From: Limiplasma sp036652695
GTDB taxonomy: Bacteria; Bacillota; Clostridia; Christensenellales; Aristaeellaceae
Length of the DNA stretch: 64,000 bases
Direction: 5' to 3'
Assembly (NCBI GenBank): GCA_036652695.1
Contig: JAVVVJ010000001.1
Coordinates: 1 to 64,000, forward strand
The notes beneath the pieces were generated by a model. It did no database searches. It was not told the origin of the DNA and worked only from the letters and a program-made list of their open reading frames with translations. Below are positions 9,551 through 18,696 of the stretch, piece after piece; within the stretch, counting starts at the first letter, position 1, and every line of letters begins with the position of its first letter. The position numbers and the translations under genes were made by a program.

Positions 9551-10837
9551 TTATTTCAATGCCTTGTCCAGCGCGGCCTGGGCTTCTTCACAAGCCTCGT
9601 CCAGCGCCTCCTGCGCGGATACGCCTTCCACCTCTACAAGATCGGTCGCAATGCGCAACGCATCGAAGATCTTATTGCCCGTGGGGTCCAGAATGGGTGG
9701 AATGCCAGCCTTCGTGGCTTGCAGCAGGGGTACCAGCGCCTGCGGATTTTTCTGCGCGAACGCCTTAAAGTCCGGATCTTCCTGCGCGGAGGCGCGCACA
9801 GCGATATAGCCGGTCACCATGGAATAGCGCGCTGTATTTTTGGTGTTGGTCAGGTATTTCATGAACTCATAAGCGCCCTGCTTTGCCTGCTCAGAGGCGC
9901 CAGCGGGAATCACCATCTCCGTAGCTTCCACCACGGCGGCGGCAGGCTTGCCGCCCATGCCGGGCTGAATATGCGCCGCGATTTTGGTAAAGTCCAAATC
10001 GCCCTGATCGCCCGCAGAGCCGGTATAGCCGCCCGCGCGGCCTTCCATGACATCCGCGATGGTGTTATACCAGTATTCCCAGCCTTGCCCGGTGGAATGT
10101 ACGGTCATCACGTTTTCCTCATGGATCGCCTTGCGTATCAGCTCCCATGCCTCCACCCACTCCGGGGTGTTCACCAGCACGGTCTTGCCATCCTCGCTAA
10201 GCAGCTGACCGCCGTTGGAATAGGCGATATCCATCAGGTTCCAGTAGCCCCACATGGGTTCCCAGCCGTAGAAGGTAGTCGCGCCGCTCGCGTCCTTCTT
10301 TGTGATCTTGCGAGCCGCGTCCAAAAGCCCTTCCCAAGTATTGAGGGCTTCCTCCGCATCGATGCCCGCCTCCTCAAAGGCGGCCTTGCTGTAGTACAGC
10401 ACCTGCGTTGTGCCCTGAATGGGCAGCGCGTACAGGTTTTCCCCATACATTCCCTGCTCATAGAACGCGGGTACGATATCCTCCGGGTGGAAATCCGGGT
10501 CCGCGTTGATCAGGGGCAGAATGTCCTGCAACACGCCCTTCAACGCAAGGTTGTTGACCTGCCCGTATTCAAGCACCGCCAAGGCAGGGGGGTTGCCAGC
10601 GGCAATGGGCGCCTGAATGGCCTGAAAGGTCTCGGTATAGCTGCCTTGGGTAACGCCTACCACCTCGTATTGGCTTTGCATGGTGTTGAATTCACCAATC
10701 ACTTCTTTGATCAGCTCGCCGGTGGGGCCGCCTAGGCCATACCAGAACTCCACCTGTACCTTTTCGGCGGCAAAGGCATTCGGGATCATGCCTAATGCCA
10801 GCAGCAGAACCAGAACCAGGGATAGCAGCTTTTTCAT
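9551..10837 (-). CDS. ABC transporter extracellular solute-binding protein (family 1, UgpB/MalE-like)
   Basis: A 428-residue exported binding protein. Signal peptide of about 23 residues (MKKLLSLVLVLLLALGMIPN), with no lipobox cysteine, so anchoring is unclear. The mature part starts VQVEFWYGLGGPTGELI and contains family 1 features such as ENLYALPIQGTTQVLYYSK and EFMKYLTN. Of known groups it most resembles glycerol-3-phosphate or sugar binders of the UgpB type, but the ligand is inferred only. It is the last gene of an operon with two permeases and a BCCT transporter. Hairpins lie on both sides of it (10872-10890 and 9472-9512), which could favour its mRNA over that of the permeases. Confidence 0.92.
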   Translation of the reverse strand: MKKLLSLVLVLLLALGMIPNAFAAEKVQVEFWYGLGGPTGELIKEVIGEFNTMQSQYEVVGVTQGSYTETFQAIQAPIAAGNPPALAVLEYGQVNNLALKGVLQDILPLINADPDFHPEDIVPAFYEQGMYGENLYALPIQGTTQVLYYSKAAFEEAGIDAEEALNTWEGLLDAARKITKKDASGATTFYGWEPMWGYWNLMDIAYSNGGQLLSEDGKTVLVNTPEWVEAWELIRKAIHEENVMTVHSTGQGWEYWYNTIADVMEGRAGGYTGSAGDQGDLDFTKIAAHIQPGMGGKPAAAVVEATEMVIPAGASEQAKQGAYEFMKYLTNTKNTARYSMVTGYIAVRASAQEDPDFKAFAQKNPQALVPLLQATKAGIPPILDPTGNKIFDALRIATDLVEVEGVSAQEALDEACEEAQAALDKALK

Positions 10838-10871
10838 GGGTTTTCCTCCTTTGATGGTCGTTTATTGTTGA

Positions 10872-10890
10872 GGCGGCACACACAGCCGCC
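10872..10890 (-). promoter_or_regulatory. Intercistronic hairpin before the solute-binding protein gene
   Basis: GGCGGC and GCCGCC arms around a 7-base loop, in the 64-base gap between permease and binding-protein genes. Possible mRNA-processing or stabilising element. Confidence 0.45.
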
Positions 10891-10901
10891 CAGAAGCCCA
10901 A

Positions 10902-11783
10902 TCATCCCTTGACGCCCGTATCGGAAATGCCCTGAATAAACCAACGCTGGCAGATGAAGAAAAGCAACAGCAGCGGAAGCACCGTAAAGGTGCTTGCCGC
11001 CATCACCTGCGGCCATTTGATGCCGTAGTTTCCCCCCTCGATAAAATACAGGCGCAGACCCTGCGATATCAGGTAATGGCTTGGTCTTGTGGTAATGAGC
11101 ATCGGCCACATGTAGTTGTTATAGTTTGCCACAAAACTCAGCAGCCCCGCCGTAACAAACGATGATTTCGCAATGGGCACCATGATATGCCAAAGCGTGT
11201 GCCAGTGGGTGGAGCCTTCCATCCAAGCAGCCTCCACAAGGCTTTTATGCACCTGCAAAAAGGCTTGCCGGATAAGAAAAATGCCAAACATATAAACGCA
11301 GTTGGATACGATTAAGCCCGTATAGGTGTTGAGCAGCCCCATCTTTGCCAGAATAATATACCCCGGCACATAGGTGGCGGCGGCGGGCAGCATGTTTGTG
11401 CCCATAATCACCGCGAACAGGAAGCCCCGGCCGCGAAACTGCAACTGCGTCAGCGCATACGCCATCAGGGCGGAGTTCACAATCTGGATCACCACAATGC
11501 CCACGGCAGTAAAGAGCGAGTTGAAGATGTAGCGTCCAAAGGGCGCACCTTGATAGGCCTCCGCAAAGTTGCTCCACAGCAGCTGATCCGGGATCAGCGA
11601 GGGTGGAAAGCGGAATACCTCCGCCTTGGTTTTAAAGGCGCTGGAGATCATCCATAGAAAGGGGAACGCCATCGCCAGCACAAAGAGAATCATCACCAGG
11701 TGCAAAAACAGCTTTTTCACAGCGCTTCTGCGGCGCTTTGCGCTCCATGTTTTACGTTGGAAGGAAATGCTCGCGGTATTCAC
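10902..11783 (-). CDS. ABC transporter permease (MalG/UgpE-like)
   Basis: Inner-membrane half of the importer, about 293 residues with six predicted helices. The GTG at 11783 is preferred because AAAGGGGTGG lies seven bases before it and the upstream permease ends at 11804; an upstream start would overlap that gene. The cytoplasmic EAA loop that docks the ATPase reads SLVEAAWMEGSTHWHTLWHI then MVP. It belongs with the permease at 11804-12703 and the binding protein at 9551-10837. No ATPase gene is present in the operon. Confidence 0.92.
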   Translation of the reverse strand: MNTASISFQRKTWSAKRRRSAVKKLFLHLVMILFVLAMAFPFLWMISSAFKTKAEVFRFPPSLIPDQLLWSNFAEAYQGAPFGRYIFNSLFTAVGIVVIQIVNSALMAYALTQLQFRGRGFLFAVIMGTNMLPAAATYVPGYIILAKMGLLNTYTGLIVSNCVYMFGIFLIRQAFLQVHKSLVEAAWMEGSTHWHTLWHIMVPIAKSSFVTAGLLSFVANYNNYMWPMLITTRPSHYLISQGLRLYFIEGGNYGIKWPQVMAASTFTVLPLLLLFFICQRWFIQGISDTGVKG

Positions 11784-11803
11784 GGCGGTACCACCCCTTT
11801 CAT

Positions 11804-12703
11804 TTACTGATAGTTCACCCATTTGGTAGAGCCCCAAAATTGCAGCACCGATAGCAAAATGGTAATCAGCATCAAAATGCCCGCCACGGCGGTTGCCTCG
11901 CCCATGCTGTAGTTTTCAAAGGCGTATTGGTAATACAGATATAGCAATGTCCGCGTGCTGCCCGCCGGACCGCCCTGTGTCAAAATCTGAATCTGATCAT
12001 AGGCCTGTAGCGATGTGATGGTCATCATAACCATCAAGAAAAAGGTTGTGGGCGAAATGCCCGGCAGCGTGACGTGCCTAAACTTTTTCCACGGTCCCGC
12101 GCGGTCAATGGCAGCCGCCTCATACAGATCCTTGGGCACCTTTTCCAGCGCCGCCATGTAGAAGATCATCGCGTAGCCAATGGATTTCCATACCGTGACC
12201 AGCGAAACCGACATCAACGCCGTATCCCTACTGCGCAGCCATTTGAGCGGCGAAATGCCAATCAGGCTTAACAAATAGTTCAGCGTCCCGCTTTCGTCAA
12301 ACAGCCAAATCCACACGATGGATACCGCTACCGTGGGCGTAACCCAAGGCGAGAACAGCAAGGCGCGGTAAACGCTCTTGCCGCGGAACGCGCAACGAAA
12401 CATCAGCGCCAGCCCTAAGCCAATGATCATGGAGGGCAGCACCGTGCCGATGGCGAAGAGCAGCGTGTTGCTAAGCGCCCGGTTAAAGGCCTTGTCGCCA
12501 ATAAAGTTCAGGTAATTGCCCAGCCCAACCATGTTGTAGGTGGGGCTGATATAATCCCAATCCGTCAGGCTAATCCACAGCGAGCGGAAGATGGGATAAA
12601 TCCAGAACACTACCATTGGCAGCATCGCAGGCAGCACAAACCAGAAAGCGGTTTTTCCATCCCGGCGGCGCGCAGAAACGGTGCGATGCGTAGCTCCGCT
12701 CAT
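11804..12703 (-). CDS. ABC transporter permease (MalF/UgpA-like)
   Basis: The partner permease, 299 residues and about six helices, with an EAA loop DLYEAAAIDRAGPWKKFRHV followed by TLPG. The N-terminus is short and basic before the first helix, as in UgpA/LacF types. Its ATG overlaps the stop of the BCCT gene in an ATGA, so translation is probably coupled. It ends NYQ just before the GTG-started second permease. Confidence 0.93.
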   Translation of the reverse strand: MSGATHRTVSARRRDGKTAFWFVLPAMLPMVVFWIYPIFRSLWISLTDWDYISPTYNMVGLGNYLNFIGDKAFNRALSNTLLFAIGTVLPSMIIGLGLALMFRCAFRGKSVYRALLFSPWVTPTVAVSIVWIWLFDESGTLNYLLSLIGISPLKWLRSRDTALMSVSLVTVWKSIGYAMIFYMAALEKVPKDLYEAAAIDRAGPWKKFRHVTLPGISPTTFFLMVMMTITSLQAYDQIQILTQGGPAGSTRTLLYLYYQYAFENYSMGEATAVAGILMLITILLSVLQFWGSTKWVNYQ

Positions 12704-14289
12704 TTTGATTCCTCCTTTTGCGTTCCCATAGTCAGCGTTTTCTTGGATTCCTTAAAGAACCCGGCAACAATGATGAGCAGCACCGCACTGATGGGCAGCG
12801 CCACCACAATGGAAACCGTTTGCAGCTGGCTCAGCGTCTGCTCGGTAAACAAAAGCGCCGTAGGCAGCAGCACAAACAGCAGCGCCCAAAAGCCCTTGAT
12901 CCCCCTGCCAGGCTCCTCCTCCGCGCCCAAATCGCGATAGGAATAGGTCGCCATCACCATGGTCAGCGCATCAAAGGTGGAGGCATAGAACAAAATCATG
13001 GAAGCAATCAGCAAAAAGAGCGAAACATTTGGCATGGGCAGCGTGCGGAAGATAGCCACAATGGCCTCGGACTGGCTCGCGCCGCCCGCCAGCAGCGCCG
13101 CCACATCCAGCCTGCCCGTTACCTGCTGATGAAGCCCATAGCCGCCAAAAATCCACATCGAGGCAAAGGTGCCGCCAAGACCCGCCACATAGCCGCCAAG
13201 AATGGTTTGACGGATGGTGCGCCCCTCGGAAATCTTGCCGATAAAGAACGGCGTCGCCACGCACCAAGCGATCCAGTACGCCCAGTAAAATACCGTCCAG
13301 CTCTGCGGGAAGGCCGCCGCGCTTACACCAGCCTGCACGCCCTGCCCGGCGGAAAGGCGCAGGGGATCAAGCCAAGTAGACATTCGGAAAAAGTTGTTGA
13401 TCACATTGCCAAGGGAAGTGATGGCTGTTTCCACCGTATACAGCAAATCGCTGCCAATCAAAAACGAAACCGCCAGCGCGATAAACAAAATCACACAGAG
13501 CTTCGCTACATAGGCGATGCCGGAAAAGCTAAACACCACGCCAATCGTATACACTGCCGCAATCACCAGCAAAATGGCAATGGTCGTCCATTTGTTTACG
13601 GGGAAGCCAAAGACCTCCTGCATTGCCAGCGTAATCAGCGGCGTTGCAAGGGAAAAGGTGGTTGCCGCCCCGGCCATCATGCCAAAAACGCCCACAAGAT
13701 CAATCCCCTTGCCCAGCGCGCCATCCACCTTGCGCCCTAGCATCGGTCGACACGCCTCCGACAGGCGCTGGCGGTTGCGCCCCTTGACATGCATCATATA
13801 CCCATAGGCGGCTGCTGGCAGGATAAAGAACGACCACGGAATGGCTCCCCAATGAAAAATTGGGTAGGACGATGCCCAGAGCTGCTTTTGCGCCAGCGTC
13901 ATTTCGGTCATATCCAGTGGCATGCTCTGATAGTAAAACGCCCATTCATGCAAAGCAAAGAATAGGATGTCGGCGGCCATCGTAGCGGTAAAAACCATGC
14001 TGCCCCACGCGAGGTTGCCATATCTCGGCTTTTCAATGGTTCCCAAGCGGATTGTTCCCCGTTTGGAGAGCGCCACAAACATGGATACCAGAAAAAAACC
14101 CAAACCAAGTACAATATAATAGCTACCAAAAACGTTTACCAGCACGCTGTGCAGCTGATTGACCACCCGCTTGCTCTGCACGGGGAAACCAATGAACAAT
14201 AGGCAAAGCAAACAAATCAGCGCCAGCGGCATGAGTGTGATGAACCAATCGATTTTCTGTTTGCAGGCTTTGGGCTGGGGGTGAAGCAT
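12700..14289 (-). CDS. BCCT-family transporter (betaine/carnitine/choline type)
   Basis: A 529-residue secondary transporter with about 12 helices. Family features include GSMVFTATMAADILFFALHE, the SWTVFYWAYWIAW segment, which corresponds to the conserved substrate-site region, and a following GKISEGRTIRQ loop. BCCT carriers move quaternary ammonium compounds such as betaine, carnitine or choline, or exchange their precursors; substrate specificity is not readable here. The gene lies between a MarR regulator and ABC permeases and overlaps the first permease by four bases, an unusual pairing of secondary and primary uptake systems in one operon. Confidence 0.93.
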   Translation of the reverse strand: MLHPQPKACKQKIDWFITLMPLALICLLCLLFIGFPVQSKRVVNQLHSVLVNVFGSYYIVLGLGFFLVSMFVALSKRGTIRLGTIEKPRYGNLAWGSMVFTATMAADILFFALHEWAFYYQSMPLDMTEMTLAQKQLWASSYPIFHWGAIPWSFFILPAAAYGYMMHVKGRNRQRLSEACRPMLGRKVDGALGKGIDLVGVFGMMAGAATTFSLATPLITLAMQEVFGFPVNKWTTIAILLVIAAVYTIGVVFSFSGIAYVAKLCVILFIALAVSFLIGSDLLYTVETAITSLGNVINNFFRMSTWLDPLRLSAGQGVQAGVSAAAFPQSWTVFYWAYWIAWCVATPFFIGKISEGRTIRQTILGGYVAGLGGTFASMWIFGGYGLHQQVTGRLDVAALLAGGASQSEAIVAIFRTLPMPNVSLFLLIASMILFYASTFDALTMVMATYSYRDLGAEEEPGRGIKGFWALLFVLLPTALLFTEQTLSQLQTVSIVVALPISAVLLIIVAGFFKESKKTLTMGTQKEESK

Positions 14290-14307
14290 AGGCTTTCTCC
14301 TCCTTTT

Positions 14308-14769
14308 TTATGCCAAGGGCGGTTCTTGGGTAAGAACCTCCGTTAGGGCGCGATCCAGCTTTTGATTAAGCGCTGTCATCTGGGTTCGCTCATCCTCCGT
14401 CAGGCAGGTAAACGCGCGTTCCTCCAGCTGATCCAGCTCCTTGAGCAGCGTATTGGCATAGCTCTGCCCCTCTGCCGTGAAATGCACCAGACGGCTGCGG
14501 CGGCTGGTTGGATCTACCTCGCGCAAAATAAGCCCCTGCGCTTCCAGCTGATCCAACGCGCTGTTCACCGTCTGCTTGGAGCGGGCAAGCCTTGTGGCAA
14601 TCTGGCCGGGGGTGCAATATTCTGGATTGCCATGAACCACATACAGGCAAAATAAGGTGGTCAGGCTGATGCCCCGCGCACGCGCCCATTCATAGTACAG
14701 GCGATCCATCGCAAACCAATCATCGTACCAAGTATCAATCAATGAACGAATAGAATGGCTATCTTTCAT
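14308..14769 (-). CDS. MarR-family transcriptional regulator
   Basis: A 153-residue winged-helix protein. The central part, PGQIATRLARSKQTVNSALD, is the helix-turn-helix and LILREVDPTSRRSRLVHFT the wing, both typical of MarR. Such regulators usually repress their own operon and respond to a small ligand. It is the first gene of the operon ending at 9551 and lies 18 bases before the BCCT gene, so it probably controls that uptake system. Confidence 0.92.
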   Translation of the reverse strand: MKDSHSIRSLIDTWYDDWFAMDRLYYEWARARGISLTTLFCLYVVHGNPEYCTPGQIATRLARSKQTVNSALDQLEAQGLILREVDPTSRRSRLVHFTAEGQSYANTLLKELDQLEERAFTCLTEDERTQMTALNQKLDRALTEVLTQEPPLA

Positions 14770-14796
14770 AAAAAAGACCTCGCATTCATATAGATA

Positions 14797-14808
14797 ATAT
14801 TCAAATAT
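14797..14808. promoter_or_regulatory. Possible MarR operator
   Basis: The palindrome ATATTCAAATAT lies 28 bases before the MarR start codon in an AT-rich stretch where the promoter should be. MarR operators are usually AT-rich inverted repeats overlapping the promoter; assignment is inference. The remaining DNA to 14924 is AT-rich with nothing else recognisable. Confidence 0.35.
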
Positions 14809-14924
14809 AGTCCGAAACCAGTTTGTTTTCTGTTCCTAGTATATTCTTCTTTCATTCCCATGTCAAGCCATTTTTGATCATTTTCAAAAAAATATGCGTG
14901 ATCTGGTTTATTATTTGCCAATTG

Positions 14925-14963
14925 AAAAAAGACCCGAGCCGCTTTCGCAGCCCGGGTCTTTTT
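14925..14963 (-). terminator. Terminator of nifJ
   Basis: GACCCG and CGGGTC arms flanked by A and T runs, directly after the nifJ stop codon on the minus strand. Confidence 0.85.
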
Positions 14964-14978
14964 ACCTAACGAGTTTTC

Positions 14979-17900
14979 TTAGTCCGCCAGATTCTTGTAC
15001 TGCGCGTACTTGTCCATGGCGTCCTTTTCGTTCTTTTCAAACAGATCTTGCGCAACATCCGGGAACATCTTGGCCAAAGACGCGTAACGCACCTCGCCCT
15101 TGATGAACTCCTGATAGCCGCCCGCTGGCGCCTTGCTATCCAGCGTCAGGGGGTTCTTGCCCTGCTCCGCAAGCTCGGGGTTAAAGCGGTACAGCGTCCA
15201 ATAGCCGCAGTCTACAGCCTTCTTGATCTCGGCCTGTGCCATGCCCATGTTGATACCATGGTTGATGCAGGGCGCGTAGGCGATCACAAGCGACGGGCCG
15301 TGATAGGCTTCTGCCTCGGTCATGGCCTTTAGCAGCTGAGCGGGGTTCGCGCCCATGGCGACAGTCGCCACGTACACATAGCCATAGCTCATCGCCATCA
15401 TGCCCAAATCCTTCTTCTTGGTGCGCTTGCCGGATGCCGCGAACTTCGCGATGGAGCCGGTAGGCGTCGCCTTGGAGGATTGTCCGCCGGTGTTGGAATA
15501 TACCTCGGTATCCACAACCAGCACGTTGACATCCTGGTTCTGTGCAAGCACATGATCCAGTCCGCCGTAGCCGATATCGTACGCCCAGCCGTCGCCGCCG
15601 AAGATCCAAAAGCTCTTCTTGGTCAACAGATCCGCGTCCTTGATGACCTCACGCGCAAGCGTGCAGGCTTCGCAGGCGCAAACCTTGCCATTGGCGAGCC
15701 AATCCTTTTCCCATTCGGTGCCGGTCAGGTCAACATCAATGCCTTCCTTGCACAGCGCGACCAGCTGATCGCCCGCTGTCTTGGAGGCTTTGCCATCGTC
15801 CATGCCATCCAGCCATGCCTGACCAGCCTTCTTGATCTCATCCCAGCAATGATTCACGGCGATGAGCTTGCGCACGTTGTCGGCAAGCTTCGCGCGGCGC
15901 TGCGTGATACCGAGATTCATGCCGAAGCCGAACTCCGCATTATCCTCGAAGAGGCTGTTCGCCCACGCGGGGCCATGGCCTTCATCGTTTACGGTATAGG
16001 GGCAGGTAGGCGCGGAGCCGCCATAGATGGAGGAGCAGCCCGTGGCGTTGGCAATCATCATGCGATCACCAAACAGCTGGGTAACAAGCTTCACATACGG
16101 GGTTTCGCCGCAGCCAGCGCAAGCGCCGCTGAACTCGAACAGGGGCTTTAACGCCTGGCTGTTCTTCACAGACGCCACGTTTTCAAGGTTTTTGATTTCA
16201 GGCACAGTCATCGCAAATTCCCAGTTGGTTTCCTGAGCGATCTGCGAAGCCATGGGCTTCAATTCCAGCGCCTTTTCCTTGGCGGGGCAAACCTGCACGC
16301 AGTTGCCGCAGCCGGTGCAGTCCCATGGGCTAACCTGCATGCGATATGCCATGCCAGCAAATTCCTTGCCGGTGGCAATCTTGGTCTCGTAGCCAGCGGG
16401 TGCGCCCTTCATGACCTCCTCGGAGGCATAGATGGGGCGAATGCAGGCATGCGGGCAAACCAACGCGCAGTTGCCGCATTGGATGCACTTGTCCTTGATC
16501 CATTCAGGCACCACTACGGCGATGCCGCGCTTCTCATACTGGGTGGTGCCGGTGGGCACACATCCGGTAGGATCAAACGCGCTTACAGGCAGGCTATCGC
16601 CCTCCTGCGCCAAAATGGGCTGTACAAACTCGTCAAAATACTGGGTTGCCTTGATCTTGACCGCCTCGGCGCCAGTGGTCGCGGTGGCCCAGCCCTCGGG
16701 CACATCGATCTTCACAAGGCCGGAGATGGCGATATCAATCGCGGCATAGTTCTTTTGCACAATCGCGTCGCCCTTTTTGCCATAGGTTTTCTTGGCGTAC
16801 GCCTTCATGTATTCATCGGCCTTCTCGTAGGGGATGACCTCAGCCAGCTTGAAGAAAGCGGCCTGCATGATGGTGTTGATGCGGTTGCCCATGCCAACCT
16901 TCAACGCAAGCTCGGTAGCGTTGATGTTGTAGAAGCGCGCATGCTTCTTTGCAAGTAGGCGCTTCATGCTGGCAGGCAGCATCGCGTCCATTTCCTCAGC
17001 GGACCATTGGCTGTTGAGCAAGAATACGCCGCCGTCCTTAAGGGAGGTAACCATGTCGTATTTGGTAACGTAGCTGGGGTTGTGGCAGGCCACAAAATCC
17101 GCCGCGTCAATCAAATAGGTGGATTGGATGGGCGTCTTGCCAAAGCGCAGGTGGCTGATTGTGATGCCGCCGGACTTTTTGGAGTCATACGCGAAATAGC
17201 CCTGCGCATACATATCGGTATGGTCGCCAAGAATTTTGATGGAGTTCTTGTTCGCGCCTACCGTGCCATCGGAACCAAGGCCGTAGAACTTGCAGCATAC
17301 CGTGCCCTCGGGCGCGGTGATCAGCTGCTCGCCAAGCGTGAGGTTCGTGCCGGTTACATCATCGTTGATGCCAACCGTGAAATGGTTTTTCTTTGCACCA
17401 GTGAGGTTGTCGTACACAGCCTTCACCATGGTGGGGTTAAATTCCTTGCTGCCAAGGCCGTAGCGACCGCCGACAACCTTAATATCCGTGCGGCCTTCCT
17501 CCATGAGCGCGGTGCATACGTCGGTATACAGCGGCTCGCCCAAAGAGCCGGGCTCCTTGGTGCGGTCAAGCACAGCAATGGTCTTGCAGCTCTGGGGAAT
17601 CGCGGCCATCAGGTGCTTTACGCTGAAGGGGCGGTAGAGGCGAACCTTGATCAGGCCAAGCTTCTCGCCCTTTTTGTTGAGGTAGTTGATGGTTTCTTCG
17701 ATGGTCTCACAGCCGCTGCCCATCGCGATGATCACGCGCTGCGCGTCGGGAGCGCCAACATACTGGAACAGCTGGTATTCGCGACCCACCAGCTTGCTGA
17801 CCTTCTTCATTACATCTTCCACAATCGCGGGTGCCGCATCATAGTACTTGTTGGCGGCTTCGCGGTTCTGAAAGTAGATATCCGGGTTTTGCGCCGTACC

Positions 17901-18545
17901 CGCCTGATGCGGATGATCCGGGTTCATGGCGCGCTCGCGGAAGGCGCGAACCTTTTCCCACGGCATAAGGGGCTCGATATCCTTATAATCAATGGCTTCG
18001 ATCTTTTGCACTTCGTGGCTGGTACGGAAGCCATCAAAGAAATGCACAAAAGGAACGCTGGTCTCAAGCGTAGCCAGATGCGCTACAAGCGCGAGATCCA
18101 TCGCCTCCTGAACGCTGTTGGAGGAGAGCATCGCAAAGCCAGTCTGGCGGCAGCTCATCACATCGCTGTGATCGCCGAAAATGTTCAGCGCGTGGGCAGC
18201 CAATGCGCGCGCGCTCACGTGGAACACGCAGGGCAGCAGCTCGCCGCTGATCTTATACATATTGGGGATCATTAGCAGCAAACCTTGGCTGGCAGTAAAG
18301 GTGCTTGTCAACGCTCCGGCAACCAAGCTGCCGTGTACAGCGCCCGCAGCGCCCGCCTCGCTCTGCATTTCGCTTACATGAACGGTCTGCCCGAAAAGAT
18401 TTTTCGTGCCCTTGGCCGCCCACTCATCTACAACCTCCGCCATAGGGGAGGAAGGAGTGATGGGGTAAATGGCAGCCACGTCGCTAAACGCATATGCAAC
18501 GTGGCCTACGGCAGTATTGCCGTCAACGGTCATTTTTGTTGCCAT
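14979..18545 (-). CDS. nifJ: Pyruvate:ferredoxin (flavodoxin) oxidoreductase
   Basis: Single-chain PFOR, about 1188 residues, converting pyruvate and CoA to acetyl-CoA and CO2 while reducing ferredoxin. The ATG at 18545 is preferred since AGGAGGG lies just upstream and MATKMTVDGNTAVGHVAY is the usual family start. Domains in order: the pyruvate-binding N-terminus (YPITPSSPMAE), the gamma-type domain, two 4Fe-4S ferredoxin motifs (CIQCGNCALVCPHAC at about residue 687 and CTGCGNCVQVCPAKE at about 741), and the thiamine-diphosphate domain (CAGCGETPY, GCSSIYGGS, EVYSNTGGQSSK). It indicates anaerobic fermentative metabolism. A consensus promoter and a 5' hairpin precede it. Confidence 0.98.
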   Translation of the reverse strand: MATKMTVDGNTAVGHVAYAFSDVAAIYPITPSSPMAEVVDEWAAKGTKNLFGQTVHVSEMQSEAGAAGAVHGSLVAGALTSTFTASQGLLLMIPNMYKISGELLPCVFHVSARALAAHALNIFGDHSDVMSCRQTGFAMLSSNSVQEAMDLALVAHLATLETSVPFVHFFDGFRTSHEVQKIEAIDYKDIEPLMPWEKVRAFRERAMNPDHPHQAGTAQNPDIYFQNREAANKYYDAAPAIVEDVMKKVSKLVGREYQLFQYVGAPDAQRVIIAMGSGCETIEETINYLNKKGEKLGLIKVRLYRPFSVKHLMAAIPQSCKTIAVLDRTKEPGSLGEPLYTDVCTALMEEGRTDIKVVGGRYGLGSKEFNPTMVKAVYDNLTGAKKNHFTVGINDDVTGTNLTLGEQLITAPEGTVCCKFYGLGSDGTVGANKNSIKILGDHTDMYAQGYFAYDSKKSGGITISHLRFGKTPIQSTYLIDAADFVACHNPSYVTKYDMVTSLKDGGVFLLNSQWSAEEMDAMLPASMKRLLAKKHARFYNINATELALKVGMGNRINTIMQAAFFKLAEVIPYEKADEYMKAYAKKTYGKKGDAIVQKNYAAIDIAISGLVKIDVPEGWATATTGAEAVKIKATQYFDEFVQPILAQEGDSLPVSAFDPTGCVPTGTTQYEKRGIAVVVPEWIKDKCIQCGNCALVCPHACIRPIYASEEVMKGAPAGYETKIATGKEFAGMAYRMQVSPWDCTGCGNCVQVCPAKEKALELKPMASQIAQETNWEFAMTVPEIKNLENVASVKNSQALKPLFEFSGACAGCGETPYVKLVTQLFGDRMMIANATGCSSIYGGSAPTCPYTVNDEGHGPAWANSLFEDNAEFGFGMNLGITQRRAKLADNVRKLIAVNHCWDEIKKAGQAWLDGMDDGKASKTAGDQLVALCKEGIDVDLTGTEWEKDWLANGKVCACEACTLAREVIKDADLLTKKSFWIFGGDGWAYDIGYGGLDHVLAQNQDVNVLVVDTEVYSNTGGQSSKATPTGSIAKFAASGKRTKKKDLGMMAMSYGYVYVATVAMGANPAQLLKAMTEAEAYHGPSLVIAYAPCINHGINMGMAQAEIKKAVDCGYWTLYRFNPELAEQGKNPLTLDSKAPAGGYQEFIKGEVRYASLAKMFPDVAQDLFEKNEKDAMDKYAQYKNLAD

Positions 18546-18578
18546 TGGGTGTTCCCTCCTAAGTTTTATGTTTGAAAG

Positions 18579-18612
18579 CCGTCTGTCCGTTTTGCGCATG
18601 ACAAACAGACGG
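18579..18612 (-). promoter_or_regulatory. Hairpin in the nifJ leader
   Basis: CCGTCTGT and ACAGACGG arms, 18-base loop, between the promoter and the ribosome site of nifJ. It could be a stabiliser or a control element; no known riboswitch is recognised. Confidence 0.4.
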
Positions 18613-18629
18613 AGGTTTCCAACATAGAT

Positions 18630-18658
18630 ATTATAGAGGGTATAGAAAAGCTTGTCAA
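18630..18658 (-). promoter_or_regulatory. Consensus promoter of nifJ
   Basis: TTGACA, 17-base spacer, TATAAT on the minus strand, about 85 bases before the nifJ ATG. A perfect sigma-A promoter, fitting strong expression. Confidence 0.85.
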
Positions 18659-18696
18659 CCTTTGGCGAAGAAAGATCAACTAGGAGCGCACAGGGA

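Noticed and set aside
9389..10735. Long open frame of about 448 codons on the plus strand
   Set aside because: Antisense to the solute-binding protein gene, which has clear family motifs, a signal peptide and a ribosome site; the frame is a by-product of GC-rich codons.
17007..18275. Long open frame of about 422 codons on the plus strand
   Set aside because: Lies opposite nifJ, a certain gene; no recognisable protein features.
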